Positions 1 through 6,407 of a stretch of 6,786 nt of DNA are shown one piece after another. This stretch comes from Burkholderiales bacterium (GTDB lineage Bacteria > Pseudomonadota > Gammaproteobacteria > Burkholderiales > CAIKXV01): the NCBI GenBank assembly GCA_019751575.1, contig JAIENF010000368.1:1-6786 (forward strand), given 5' to 3'. Each line of letters starts with the position of its first letter. The first letter of the stretch is position 1. The position numbers were made by a program, and so were the translations under genes. The notes under the pieces are model-generated. The model was not told where the DNA came from. It worked only from the letters and a program-made list of their open reading frames with translations, and did not search any database.

Positions 1-459
1 GGCCAGTGCGCGGGCGATCGCCACCCGCTGGCGCATGCCGCCCGAGAGCTGGTGCGGATAGCGGTGCTCGAAGCCGCGCAAGCCGACCAGTTCGATCTTC
101 TGCTGCGCGATGCGCGCGCGCTCGCTCGCGCCCACCCGCTTCATCTCGAGCCCGAAGGCGACGTTGCCGAGCACGGTGAGCCAGGGGAACAGCGCATAGT
201 CCTGGAAGATCATCGCCCGCTCCCAGCCGGGCTTGCCGATCGGACGCCCGTCGAGCTGCAGGCTGCCGAGCGTCGCGTCGTCGAAGCCGGCGATGATGTT
301 GAGCAGCGTGGTCTTGCCGCAGCCGGAATGGCCGAGCACCGAGCAGAACTCGTCCTGCCGGACGGTGAACGAGATGTCGGCCAGCGCCTTGACCGGGTCG
401 TCGGACGGACCGTGTCCCGGATAGATCTTCACCACGTTGCGAATGTCGAGCACGCCCAT
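1..459 (-). CDS. ABC transporter ATP-binding protein, NitT/TauT (SsuB/TauB-like) type, partial
   Basis: This is the nucleotide-binding subunit that would power the importer encoded just upstream on the same strand; it acts at the cytoplasmic face of the inner membrane. The first 153 residues are in the window and the rest lies beyond the left edge. Visible motifs are Walker A GHSGCGKTT (residues 43-51), the Q-loop in MIFQDYALFPW with Gln86, and the ABC signature LSGGMRQR (138-145). The Walker B aspartates and H-loop are outside. The FQDYALFPWLTV and signature pattern are typical of the nitrate/sulfonate/taurine importer subfamily. The ATG at 459 is chosen because AGGAG (468-472) lies 8 nt upstream and the protein begins at the usual family position. 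It follows the permease by 48 nt, so it is probably the third gene of the operon. The family is sure; the substrate is unknown. Confidence 0.93.
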   Translation of the reverse strand, partial: MGVLDIRNVVKIYPGHGPSDDPVKALADISFTVRQDEFCSVLGHSGCGKTTLLNIIAGFDDATLGSLQLDGRPIGKPGWERAMIFQDYALFPWLTVLGNVAFGLEMKRVGASERARIAQQKIELVGLRGFEHRYPHQLSGGMRQRVAIARALA

Positions 460-467
460 CGTTGCCG

Positions 468-472
468 CTCCT
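468..472 (-). promoter_or_regulatory. Ribosome binding site of the ATPase gene
   Basis: AGGAG on the minus strand, 8 nt before the ATG at 459. It fixes the start of the ATPase and shows that this gene has its own translation initiation site 48 nt after the permease stop. Confidence 0.7.
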
Positions 473-507
473 GTCTTCTTCAGCGCGCCGTGTTCAGCGA
501 ACGGTGC

Positions 508-1431
508 TCAGCGAGTCATCGCCAGCGACCACGGCAGCATCTTCTTCGCCACCCAGCGCAGGCCCTGGTCGATCACCAGCCCGGCGATGCCGATCGAGAT
601 CATGCCGACCAGGATGATGTCGGTGCGCAGCACGCTGCGTGCATCCGAGATCAGCCAGCCCAGCCCGGAGGTTGCGCCCACCAGTTCGGCCGCGACCAGC
701 GCCATCCAGCCCACGCCCAGGCCGACGCGTACGCCGGTGACGATCTGCGGCAGCGCGGCCCGGAACACGATCTTCACCAGCACGTCGGTCTCGGATGCCC
801 CGAGGCAACGCGCGGCGCGGATGACGTTGTGCTCGACGTTCTTCACGCCGGCAATGGTGTTGATCAGCAGCGGGAAGAAGATGCCGAGGAAGATGATGAA
901 CTGGTTCTGCAGGTCGCCGATGCCGAACCACAGGATGGCCAGCGGGATCCAGGCGATCGGCGGGATCGGCCGCAGCATCTCGAAGACCGGCTCGAACAGG
1001 TTCTGCGCGGTCTTCGACCAGCCCATCAGCAGCCCGATCGGGATCGCCACCGACGCATAGGCGAAGGCGATCGCCTCGCGCTGCAGGCTGGCCCAGAAAT
1101 GCTTGGCCAGGTCACCCGACTGGATGAGTTCCCAGGCACCGGCCGCGACTGCGGTCGGCGGTGGCATCAGCGTCACCAGGTTGGCATCGATGCGCGGCAG
1201 GACGACCACCGACAGCAGTTGCCAGCCGGAGAAGAACAGCACGAGGCCTATCCAGCGGGCGAAGCGCTGGAACAGGTTCGGTGGCCGGCGCAGCGCCTCG
1301 AGCGCCCGGCTTTCCTCGGGAGTGATCGCCGAATGCGAGGTGTCGGGCTGCGCCGCAGGCGCAGCCCCCTGCACCCCCGGTACTGCGGCGCTGAGCGCCG
1401 CGGGTGCCGCGGCTGCGATGCGTTCGGACAT
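508..1431 (-). CDS. ABC transporter permease, NitT/TauT (SsuC/TauC-like) type
   Basis: This is a 307-residue inner-membrane permease that would form the channel of the importer. Hydrophobic segments lie near residues 61-78, 117-137, 155-172, 175-194, 232-252 and 271-289, consistent with six transmembrane helices of the BPD_transp_1 family. The stretch RPIPPIAWIPLAILWFGIG (154-172) is characteristic of nitrate/sulfonate/taurine-type permeases. The EAA-type coupling loop is at about 205-229, with the core AARCLGAS followed by the LPQ end; this contacts the ATPase. The first 45 residues are an Ala/Pro-rich cytoplasmic tail of low complexity, longer than in many relatives. The start at 1431 is supported by AGGAA (about 1436-1440) at 4-5 nt. 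The gene follows the binding-protein gene by 49 nt and precedes the ATPase by 48 nt, so all three are probably one transcript. The family is certain; the substrate is not shown. Confidence 0.95.
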   Translation of the reverse strand: MSERIAAAAPAALSAAVPGVQGAAPAAQPDTSHSAITPEESRALEALRRPPNLFQRFARWIGLVLFFSGWQLLSVVVLPRIDANLVTLMPPPTAVAAGAWELIQSGDLAKHFWASLQREAIAFAYASVAIPIGLLMGWSKTAQNLFEPVFEMLRPIPPIAWIPLAILWFGIGDLQNQFIIFLGIFFPLLINTIAGVKNVEHNVIRAARCLGASETDVLVKIVFRAALPQIVTGVRVGLGVGWMALVAAELVGATSGLGWLISDARSVLRTDIILVGMISIGIAGLVIDQGLRWVAKKMLPWSLAMTR

Positions 1432-1480
1432 GACTTTCCTCGTTCAGACCCTGCGTCACCCGTCAGTTCACAGGAGGCGG

Positions 1481-2773
1481 TCAGGGCTTGAACATCTGCC
1501 CGTTGAAGCTCCACGGGCGCACCAGGTCGCCCGCCTCCGGGAAGGGCTGCGGCCCCTTCATGTTCAGGAAGGTCAGGTATTCCGGATACGGGGGCTTGCC
1601 CACCGTGCCGGTCCAGCCCGCCGGGATGAACGGCGGCTGTGCCGGCACCCGCCAGCCGAGCCGGTTGAACGTGCGCTCCATGAAGTCGGGACGGAACACC
1701 GCCTGGAACTCCTTCTCGAGCAGCGGCGTCTTCATGCGCTTGGTCTCGTACAGCCAGTTCACCGTGCGGTCGTTCTCGCGGAACCAGAAGCTGGTGTGCG
1801 GATACAGGTAGGTCGGCTTGAACTGGTTGTTGTACTCGGCCACCTGCTGCGCGAGCAGCGTGCGCGGCACCAGCTTCAGGTTGGGATCCTGCAGCAGCGC
1901 ATCGACCGTGCGCTCGGGGTTGAGGCGGATCCACAGCTGCGACTCGGCGATCGCATCGGTGAGCGCCTGCACCACGTCGGGCACGTTGTCGACCAGTTCC
2001 TGGCGGACATAGGTGACGCCCAGGTAGATCACGTAGGGATAGTGCACGTCGATCGGGCGCCCGGTCTTGCGCTCGTTGATCACCAGCGAGTTGGTGAAGT
2101 CCCAGGGCACGATCGCGTCGATGCCGCGCGGCAGCAGCGCCTGCTCGGGCGGGGGCATGTTGCGGAAGGTGACGTCCTTGCCGATCACCAGCTTGTTCGA
2201 CGCCAGCGACAGCTGCAGGTAGAACTCGGCGGAGGAGCCGGTGGCGATGCCGATCACCCACGGTTCCTTGGTGGCCGGGTTGCCGCCGCGCAGGTCGGCG
2301 ATGGTCTTCAGCGGCGAATCGTTCGGCACGATGATCTGGTGGCGCAGGTTCGGCGACATCAGCGCGATCACCCGCATCGGCACGTTGCGGTCGATCAGCG
2401 TGTTCATCGGGAAGTTGCCGCCGTTGCCCACCTGTGCACGGCCCGAGATGAACACCTCGTTCAGCGTCGGACCGGACGGGAAGGCCTGGAAGTTGGCCTC
2501 GATGCCGCGCGCCTGCAGGAACTTCTGCTGGTTCATCACCGCGAAGATCGCGTTCTGGCCGGACCACGGGGGCTGGTAGGCGACGGTCATCGGCCACCAG
2601 CCGCGCTCTTTCATCCAGGCGATCGACTTGTCGGAGATGCGCTCGTACGGCTGCGGCCAGCCCCACTGGTTGAACTGCTGGGCGAAGGCGCCCGTGGCCG
2701 TGAACATCGCGACCAGCACAAACGCCGCCGCCGCGAACAAACGATTCGGGCGCTTGCCCTTCGAGTCACGCAT
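1481..2773 (-). CDS. ABC transporter periplasmic substrate-binding protein, NitT/TauT (NMT1/SsuA-like) type
   Basis: This is a 430-residue secreted solute-binding protein, first gene of the importer operon. The N-terminus is a clear Sec signal peptide: basic residues RPNR, a hydrophobic core about 12-27, and a likely cleavage at AFA|QQ (31/32). No lipobox cysteine is seen. The mature part has the NMT1/SsuA-like layout: a first-strand region around 62-70, the NEVFISGRAQVGNGGNFP segment (105-122), and a hinge-like segment at 172-180 (VIGIATGSS). It is longer than the usual roughly 320-340 residues, with an aromatic-rich N-terminus and an extended C-terminus rich in Trp, Phe and Pro. The ATG at 2773 is preferred over an upstream in-frame ATG at 2932 because it begins directly at the signal peptide and has AGGAGG 7 nt upstream; the extra 53 residues look non-coding. 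The ligand cannot be assigned. The family assignment is strong, the exact subfamily less so. Confidence 0.9.
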   Translation of the reverse strand: MRDSKGKRPNRLFAAAAFVLVAMFTATGAFAQQFNQWGWPQPYERISDKSIAWMKERGWWPMTVAYQPPWSGQNAIFAVMNQQKFLQARGIEANFQAFPSGPTLNEVFISGRAQVGNGGNFPMNTLIDRNVPMRVIALMSPNLRHQIIVPNDSPLKTIADLRGGNPATKEPWVIGIATGSSAEFYLQLSLASNKLVIGKDVTFRNMPPPEQALLPRGIDAIVPWDFTNSLVINERKTGRPIDVHYPYVIYLGVTYVRQELVDNVPDVVQALTDAIAESQLWIRLNPERTVDALLQDPNLKLVPRTLLAQQVAEYNNQFKPTYLYPHTSFWFRENDRTVNWLYETKRMKTPLLEKEFQAVFRPDFMERTFNRLGWRVPAQPPFIPAGWTGTVGKPPYPEYLTFLNMKGPQPFPEAGDLVRPWSFNGQMFKP

Positions 2774-2780
2774 TGCATCT

Positions 2781-2786
2781 CCTCCT
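2781..2786 (-). promoter_or_regulatory. Ribosome binding site of the substrate-binding protein gene
   Basis: AGGAGG on the minus strand, 7 nt before the ATG at 2773. This near-perfect Shine-Dalgarno decides the start in favour of 2773 rather than the longer open frame from 2932, and suggests strong translation, as expected for an abundant periplasmic protein. Confidence 0.85.
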
Positions 2787-2852
2787 GGAACACCGCTCAG
2801 AAATACGCCGACCCGACTGATTCCGTCTCCGCTGCGGCACGGTCCCCTGGAC

Positions 2853-2867
2853 CCGGCCGGCGGCCGG
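2853..2867. other. GC-rich short inverted repeat in the leader of the importer operon
   Basis: CCGGCC and GGCCGG flank a 3-nt loop (GGC). It lies about 80 bases upstream of the start of the substrate-binding protein, so it would sit in the 5' leader if transcription starts near 2897. No T-run follows it, so it is not a convincing terminator. In DNA this GC-rich it could be chance. Confidence 0.3.
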
Positions 2868-2884
2868 TATCCGGCGCCCCATCG

Positions 2885-2901
2885 TTCCTGCATTGCAGGA
2901 A
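2885..2901. promoter_or_regulatory. Perfect 17-bp palindrome, candidate operator of the divergent promoter region
   Basis: TTCCTGCA-T-TGCAGGAA is a perfect inverted repeat with 8-bp arms and a 1-bp centre. It lies between the divergently transcribed importer operon and GMC oxidoreductase gene, 112 bp from one start and 78 bp from the other. Its symmetry and size suit a dimeric helix-turn-helix repressor or activator. It would overlap the start point of the weak minus-strand promoter proposed at 2904-2932. No regulator gene is present in the window. The palindrome is directly visible; the operator role is inferred from its place. Confidence 0.5.
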
Positions 2902-2903
2902 AA

Positions 2904-2932
2904 ACGTTAGCAGCTAAATTCGCCATCGGCAA
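2904..2932 (-). promoter_or_regulatory. Possible promoter of the importer operon (weak match)
   Basis: On the minus strand TTGCCG (2927-2932) and TAACGT (2904-2909) are separated by 17 bp. The match to sigma-70 consensus is 4/6 and 3/6, so it is weak. Transcription would start near 2897, inside the 17-bp palindrome. A small TTAGC-A-GCTAA inverted repeat (2907-2917) overlaps the -10 element. Confidence 0.25.
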
Positions 2933-2940
2933 GCAATCGT

Positions 2941-2969
2941 TTGAAAAATGGAATCTTGCGTGTCATTAT
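2941..2969 (+). promoter_or_regulatory. Possible sigma-70 promoter of the GMC oxidoreductase gene
   Basis: TTGAAA (2941-2946) and CATTAT (2964-2969) are separated by 17 bp, in a locally AT-rich patch unlike the surrounding DNA. The match is 5/6 and 4/6. The expected transcript start is about 2976, only a few bases before the ATG at 2979, which would give an almost leaderless mRNA and agrees with the lack of a clear Shine-Dalgarno. Confidence 0.45.
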
Positions 2970-2978
2970 CAAAAGACA

Positions 2979-4622
2979 ATGTCGCCGCCAAACGTGCCCA
3001 GCGCTCCGGCCGCCACCCGCGGGCCCGAATACGATTTCATCGTGGTCGGCGCAGGATCGGCCGGCTGCGTGCTCGCCAACCGGCTTTCGGCGGATGGGCG
3101 CTTCAGCGTCCTGCTGCTCGAGGCGGGGAAGCGCGACTGGTATCCGTGGATCCACATCCCGATCGGTTACGCCAAGACCATGTTCAACCCGACATGGAAC
3201 TGGATGTTCAAGACCGAGCCCGAGCCGACGATGAACGGCCGGCAGATCTACTGGCCGCGCGGCAAGGGCCTGGGCGGGTCGAGCTCGATCAACGGCCTGA
3301 TCTTCATCCGCGGCCAGCGCGAGGACTACGACCACTGGGCCTCGCTCGGCAACACGGGCTGGGGCTGGGACGACGTGCTGCCGTACTTCAAGCGCTGCGA
3401 GGGCAATTCGCGCGGCGCATCCGAATACCACGGTGGCGATGGCCCGCTGAGCGCGTCCGACATCGGCCGGCCGCATGAACTGGTGGACGCATTCATCGCC
3501 GGCGCCGGCGAAGCCGGCATCCCGCGCAACGACGACTTCAACGGCGCGACCCAGGAAGGGGCCGGCTACTACCAGCTCACCACGCGCAACGGGCTGCGCT
3601 GCTCCACCGCGGTCGGCTACCTGAAGCCGGCACGCGGACGGCCGAACCTGCGCATCGAGACCGAAGCCATGGTCAACCGCGTGCTGTTCGAGGGCCGCCG
3701 CGCGGTCGGCATCGAGTACTCGCAGGGCGGCCGCACGATCGTCGCCCGCGCGCGGCGCGAGGTGGTGCTCTCGGCCGGCGGACTGCAGTCACCCCAGCTG
3801 CTGCAGCTGTCCGGCATCGGCGATCCGGGGCTGCTCGCCGGTCACGGCATCCCGGTGGTCCATGCACTGCCCGGCGTCGGCGAGAACCTGCAGGACCACC
3901 TGCAGGTACGCGCGATCTTCCGCTGCGCGAAGCCGGTGACCACCAACGACGACCTGCGCAGCCTGGTCCGCAAGTTCGGCATGGGCCTCGAATGGCTGGT
4001 CCGGCGCAGCGGCCCGCTCGCGGTCGGCATCAACCAGGGCGGGCTGTTCGCCCGGGCGATGCCGCATTCGCAGACGCCGGACGTGCAGTTCCATTTCGCC
4101 ACCCTGTCGGCCGAGATGGCCGGCGCGGCACCGCATCCATGGTCCGGCTTCACCATGTCGGTCTGCCAGCTGCGGCCGACCTCGCGCGGAACGGTGCGCA
4201 TCAAGTCGAACGATCCCCGGCAGGCACCGGCGATGCAGCCGAACTACCTGTCGACCGAACTCGACTGCGAGACCACGGTGGCCGGCCTCAAGCTGGCGCG
4301 CACCATCGCGGCCACCCATGCGATGAAGGACTACACGCTGGACGAGTACCGCCCCGGCCCCGATGCGCAGAGCGACGCCGACCTGCTCGAGTTCGCCCGC
4401 AACCATGGCGCGACCATCTTCCATCCGGTCGGCACCTGCCGGATGGGCATCGACCGCGAGGCAGTGGTCGACCCCCGGCTGCGGGTGAACGGCATCGAAG
4501 GCCTGCGCGTGGTCGATGCCTCGGTGATGCCGACGCTGGTGTCGGGCAACACCAACTGGCCGACGGTGATGATCGCCGAGAAGGCGGCCGACCTGATGCT
4601 CGCCGACGCTGCGGCGGCCTGA
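2979..4622 (+). CDS. GMC-family FAD-dependent oxidoreductase (choline/alcohol dehydrogenase-like)
   Basis: This 547-residue flavoenzyme would oxidise an alcohol group to a carbonyl, passing electrons from FAD to an acceptor. The Rossmann FAD motif is YDFIVVGAGSAG, with Gly24, Gly26 and Gly29, and the ribose-binding Glu48 lies in LLLEAG. The first GMC signature starts at GKGLGGSSSING (95-106), the second is GGLQSPQLLQLSGIG (267-281). The active-site pair is His482 in FHPVGTCRM and Asn526 in GNTNWPT, the His-Asn arrangement known from choline oxidase and choline dehydrogenase. Length fits the bacterial BetA/AlkJ-like branch (about 530-560). No signal peptide is seen, so it is probably cytoplasmic or membrane-associated, with a quinone or other carrier as likely acceptor. 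The frame is open upstream to 2628, but that part is antisense to the binding-protein gene; the ATG at 2979 gives the normal family N-terminus. The substrate is unknown, and calling it choline dehydrogenase would be overreach. It is divergent from the importer. Confidence 0.93.
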   Translation: MSPPNVPSAPAATRGPEYDFIVVGAGSAGCVLANRLSADGRFSVLLLEAGKRDWYPWIHIPIGYAKTMFNPTWNWMFKTEPEPTMNGRQIYWPRGKGLGGSSSINGLIFIRGQREDYDHWASLGNTGWGWDDVLPYFKRCEGNSRGASEYHGGDGPLSASDIGRPHELVDAFIAGAGEAGIPRNDDFNGATQEGAGYYQLTTRNGLRCSTAVGYLKPARGRPNLRIETEAMVNRVLFEGRRAVGIEYSQGGRTIVARARREVVLSAGGLQSPQLLQLSGIGDPGLLAGHGIPVVHALPGVGENLQDHLQVRAIFRCAKPVTTNDDLRSLVRKFGMGLEWLVRRSGPLAVGINQGGLFARAMPHSQTPDVQFHFATLSAEMAGAAPHPWSGFTMSVCQLRPTSRGTVRIKSNDPRQAPAMQPNYLSTELDCETTVAGLKLARTIAATHAMKDYTLDEYRPGPDAQSDADLLEFARNHGATIFHPVGTCRMGIDREAVVDPRLRVNGIEGLRVVDASVMPTLVSGNTNWPTVMIAEKAADLMLADAAAA

Positions 4623-4663
4623 GTCGGCACGCGCCTTCGCCGGCGCACTCCCGTACAGGGGCG
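4623..4663. other. Convergent intergenic gap with short hairpins, possible weak bidirectional terminator
   Basis: The 41 bp between the GMC stop and the ubiD stop contain an inverted repeat GCGCC/GGCGC (4631-4635 and 4642-4646, 6-nt loop), flanked asymmetrically by GAGT and ACTC. A second small hairpin, GGGGC/GCCCC (4658-4662 and 4669-4673), overlaps the ubiD stop. Neither has a T-run on either strand, so intrinsic termination is doubtful, though the place is where a terminator would be expected. Confidence 0.25.
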
Positions 4664-6148
4664 CTACAGCCCCAGCCCGCCCCAGATCGAATCGACGCGC
4701 GCCTTCACCTCGGCGCTCATCGCGATCGGCCTGCCCCACTCGCGCGTGGTCTCGCCGGGCCACTTGTTGGTGGCGTCGATGCCCATCTTCGAGCCCAGGC
4801 CCGACACCGGGCTGGCGAAGTCGAGGTAGTCGATCGGCGTGTTCTCGACCAGCAGCGTGTCGCGCGCCGGATCGACCCGGGTGGTCATCGCCCAGATCAC
4901 TTCCTTCCAGTCGCGCACGTCGACATCGTCGTCGGTCACCAGGATGAACTTGGTGTACATGAACTGGCGCAGGAAGCTCCAGATGCCGAACATCACCCGC
5001 TTCGCATGCCCGGGATACTGCTTGCGGATGCTGACCACCGCCATGCGGTACGAACAGCCTTCCGGCGGCAGGTAGAAGTCGACGATCTCAGGGAACTGGC
5101 GCACCAGCAGCGGCACGAACACCTCGTTCAGCGCGACGCCGAGGATGGCCGGCTCATCCGGTGGCTTGCCGGTGTAGGTGGAGTGGTACAGCGGATTGTC
5201 GCGGTGCGTGATGCGCTCGACCGTGAACACCGGGAAGCGATCCTGCTCGTTGTAGTAGCCGGTGTGGTCGCCGAACGGGCCTTCGAGGGCGCTCTCCCAG
5301 CCAGTGGGCGAGGACGCATCCGGATGGATCGCGCCTTCGAGCACGATCTCGGACGTCGCCGGCACCCTGAGGTCGTTGCCGATGCACTTCGCCAGTTCGG
5401 TGCGCCCACCGCGCAGCAGCCCGGCGAACTGGTATTCCGACAGCGTATCGGGCACCGGCGTCACCGCGCCGAGCGTGGTCGCCGGATCGCAGCCCAGCGC
5501 CACCGCGATCGGGAACGGCTGTCCCGGGTTCGCCTTCGCATGGTCGCGGAAATCGAGCGCGCCGCCACGATGCGCGAGCCAGCGCATGATCAGCTTGTTG
5601 CGGCCGATCACCTGCTGCCGGTAGATGCCCAGGTTCTGCCGCGTCCGCGTCGGACCCCGGGTGACGGTGAGCCCCCAGGTGACCAGCGGCCCGGCGTCTC
5701 CCGGCCAGCAGGTCTGGATCGGCAGCCGGCCGAGGTCGACCTCGCTGCCTTCGATGCGCTGCTGCTGGCAGGCCGGTCGCGACACCTCCTTCGGCGCCAT
5801 GTTCAGCACCTGCTTGAGCAACGGGAGTTTTTCCCACGCGTCGCGCAGGCCCTTCGGCGGCTCGGGTTCCTTCAGGTAGGACAGCAGCTTGCCGATCTCG
5901 CGCAGCGCGGAGGGGTCGTCCTGCCCCATGCCGAGCGCGACGCGGCGCGTGGTGCCGAACAGGTTGCCGAGCACCGGCATCGAATGGCCGGTCGGGTTCT
6001 CGAACAGGATGGCCGGGCCCCCGGCACGCAGCACGCGGTCGCAGACCTCGGTCATCTCGAGGTCGGGCGAGACCGGCGTGGCGATGCGCTTCAGTTCACC
6101 GAGGCGCTCGAGTTGCGCGATGAAGTCGCGCAGGTCGTCGTATTTCAA
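4664..6148 (-). CDS. ubiD: UbiD, 4-hydroxy-3-polyprenylbenzoate decarboxylase (prFMN-dependent)
   Basis: UbiD removes the carboxyl group of 4-hydroxy-3-polyprenylbenzoate in ubiquinone synthesis, using prenylated FMN made by UbiX. The 494 residues resemble E. coli UbiD (497) along the whole length, from MKYDDLRDF to TNKWPGET. Metal/cofactor ligands are Asn172 (NLGIYR), His193 (AHRGG) and Glu238 (SEYQF), each offset by three from the E. coli numbering I recall. The catalytic Glu-Arg-acid set is Arg177, Glu289 and Asp294 (EGPFGD), so the protein looks fully active. The start is TTG at 6148: the codon before it is an in-frame stop, and the next residues match the conserved UbiD N-terminus. AAGGA (6159-6163) lies 10 nt upstream, inside the end of the preceding small ORF, whose TGA directly abuts the TTG. 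Translation is therefore probably coupled. No ubiX or other quinone gene is nearby. It converges on the GMC gene, so the two do not form an operon. Confidence 0.96.
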   Translation of the reverse strand: MKYDDLRDFIAQLERLGELKRIATPVSPDLEMTEVCDRVLRAGGPAILFENPTGHSMPVLGNLFGTTRRVALGMGQDDPSALREIGKLLSYLKEPEPPKGLRDAWEKLPLLKQVLNMAPKEVSRPACQQQRIEGSEVDLGRLPIQTCWPGDAGPLVTWGLTVTRGPTRTRQNLGIYRQQVIGRNKLIMRWLAHRGGALDFRDHAKANPGQPFPIAVALGCDPATTLGAVTPVPDTLSEYQFAGLLRGGRTELAKCIGNDLRVPATSEIVLEGAIHPDASSPTGWESALEGPFGDHTGYYNEQDRFPVFTVERITHRDNPLYHSTYTGKPPDEPAILGVALNEVFVPLLVRQFPEIVDFYLPPEGCSYRMAVVSIRKQYPGHAKRVMFGIWSFLRQFMYTKFILVTDDDVDVRDWKEVIWAMTTRVDPARDTLLVENTPIDYLDFASPVSGLGSKMGIDATNKWPGETTREWGRPIAMSAEVKARVDSIWGGLGL

Positions 6149-6163
6149 TCAGGTCGCTTCCTT
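6149..6163 (-). promoter_or_regulatory. ubiD translation start region: Shine-Dalgarno, upstream stop and TTG start back to back
   Basis: AAGGA (6159-6163) precedes the TGA (6149-6151) of the upstream small ORF, which is followed with no gap by the TTG start of ubiD. The Shine-Dalgarno thus lies within the codons for the end of the antitoxin-like peptide (GKEAT). The arrangement favours termination-reinitiation coupling. Confidence 0.6.
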
Positions 6164-6331
6164 GCCTGCGGGCGCGCCGAAGTCCACCTCGCGATGCAAA
6201 TTGCGTGGGGAAATGCCCGCGACAAGTTCCGGCAGTGAGTAGGCAACCTCGGCAGTAGGCTCGATCACAGTTGCAGGTTGCGGAGGGGCGATCGCTTCGC
6301 TCTGGCCCGATTTACGGATTGCGGTATTCAT
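6149..6331 (-). CDS. MazE/AbrB-type antitoxin remnant, 60 residues, internally shortened
   Basis: The peptide starts MNTAIRKSGQSEAI, resembling the first strand of MazE-like antitoxins (family form roughly M.T.IRKWGNS.A). It ends YSLPELVAGISPRNLHREVD followed by FGAPAGKEAT (31-60), which matches the toxin-binding tail of this family (Y-L-ELL-G-TP-NLH-E-D-G-P-GKE). Between them are only about 16 residues, where intact relatives have about 35-40, so most of the AbrB-fold DNA-binding core is missing, apparently by an in-frame loss. The family's Trp and Asn in the KWGNS-like motif are also changed (KSGQS). ATG 6331 is chosen over the longer frame from 6442 because GGAG (6338-6341) lies 6 nt upstream and a promoter ends just before it. 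No MazF/PemK toxin gene follows; ubiD begins at the next base. Codon use (AAT, AAA, CAA, ACT, TCA) is more AT-rich than in neighbouring genes. It may be a relic now serving as a ubiD leader. Family assignment by eye. Confidence 0.65.
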   Translation of the reverse strand: MNTAIRKSGQSEAIAPPQPATVIEPTAEVAYSLPELVAGISPRNLHREVDFGAPAGKEAT

Positions 6332-6337
6332 GGAAGT

Positions 6338-6341
6338 CTCC
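6338..6341 (-). promoter_or_regulatory. Ribosome binding site of the MazE-like small ORF
   Basis: GGAG on the minus strand, 6 nt before the ATG at 6331. It selects this start over the upstream in-frame ATG at 6442, which has no such site and would begin upstream of the proposed promoter. Confidence 0.6.
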
Positions 6342-6354
6342 AGAAGAGCGCGGA

Positions 6355-6384
6355 AGTGTAGGGACGGGGGCAACCAAAGGTCAA
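6355..6384 (-). promoter_or_regulatory. Sigma-70-like promoter of the antitoxin remnant and ubiD
   Basis: TTGACC (6379-6384, 5/6 match) and TACACT (6355-6360, 4/6) are separated by 18 bp on the minus strand. The start of transcription would be near 6348, giving a leader of about 17 nt that contains the GGAG site of the small ORF. This is the best promoter match in the window and the only evident one upstream of ubiD. Confidence 0.6.
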
Positions 6385-6407
6385 CGAATCCGGCGCTGCC
6401 GGTCAAC
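6379..6407. repeat. Direct repeat GGTCAAC, 22 bp apart, around a small inverted repeat
   Basis: GGTCAAC occurs at 6379-6385 and 6401-6407, about two helical turns apart. The first copy contains the -35 element of the promoter above. Between them lies CCGGC-GCT-GCCGG (6390-6402). The spacing would suit a regulator bound on one face of the DNA, perhaps the original antitoxin operator; this is inference. Confidence 0.4.

Noticed and set aside
52..1491. Long plus-strand open frame of 479 codons over the ATPase and permease genes
   Set aside because: It is antisense to two genes with clear ABC-transporter motifs; its translation is rich in Arg, His, Gln and Asp with no recognisable domain, as expected for a shadow frame in GC-rich DNA.
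1103..2917. Plus-strand open frame of 604 codons over the permease and binding-protein genes
   Set aside because: It is antisense to genes with good starts, a signal peptide and family motifs; the translation is low-complexity Arg/His-rich.
2774..2932. Upstream start (2932) for the substrate-binding protein
   Set aside because: It would put 53 unrelated residues before a clear signal peptide, whereas ATG 2773 has AGGAGG at 7 nt.
2628..2978. N-terminal extension of the GMC oxidoreductase by 117 codons
   Set aside because: The extension lies over the start of the opposite-strand binding-protein gene and the intergenic region, and resembles no GMC N-terminus; ATG 2979 gives the normal length.
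2774..2978. Riboswitch or small RNA in the divergent intergenic region
   Set aside because: Only short inverted repeats are visible; no known riboswitch core or terminator with a T-run could be recognised.
2979..6148. GMC oxidoreductase and UbiD as one catabolic operon
   Set aside because: The genes converge, and UbiD matches the ubiquinone-pathway enzyme along its full length rather than an aromatic-degradation branch.
3992..6238. Plus-strand open frame of 748 codons spanning the GMC gene and antisense ubiD
   Set aside because: It crosses two unrelated genes in wrong frames; no domain is visible.
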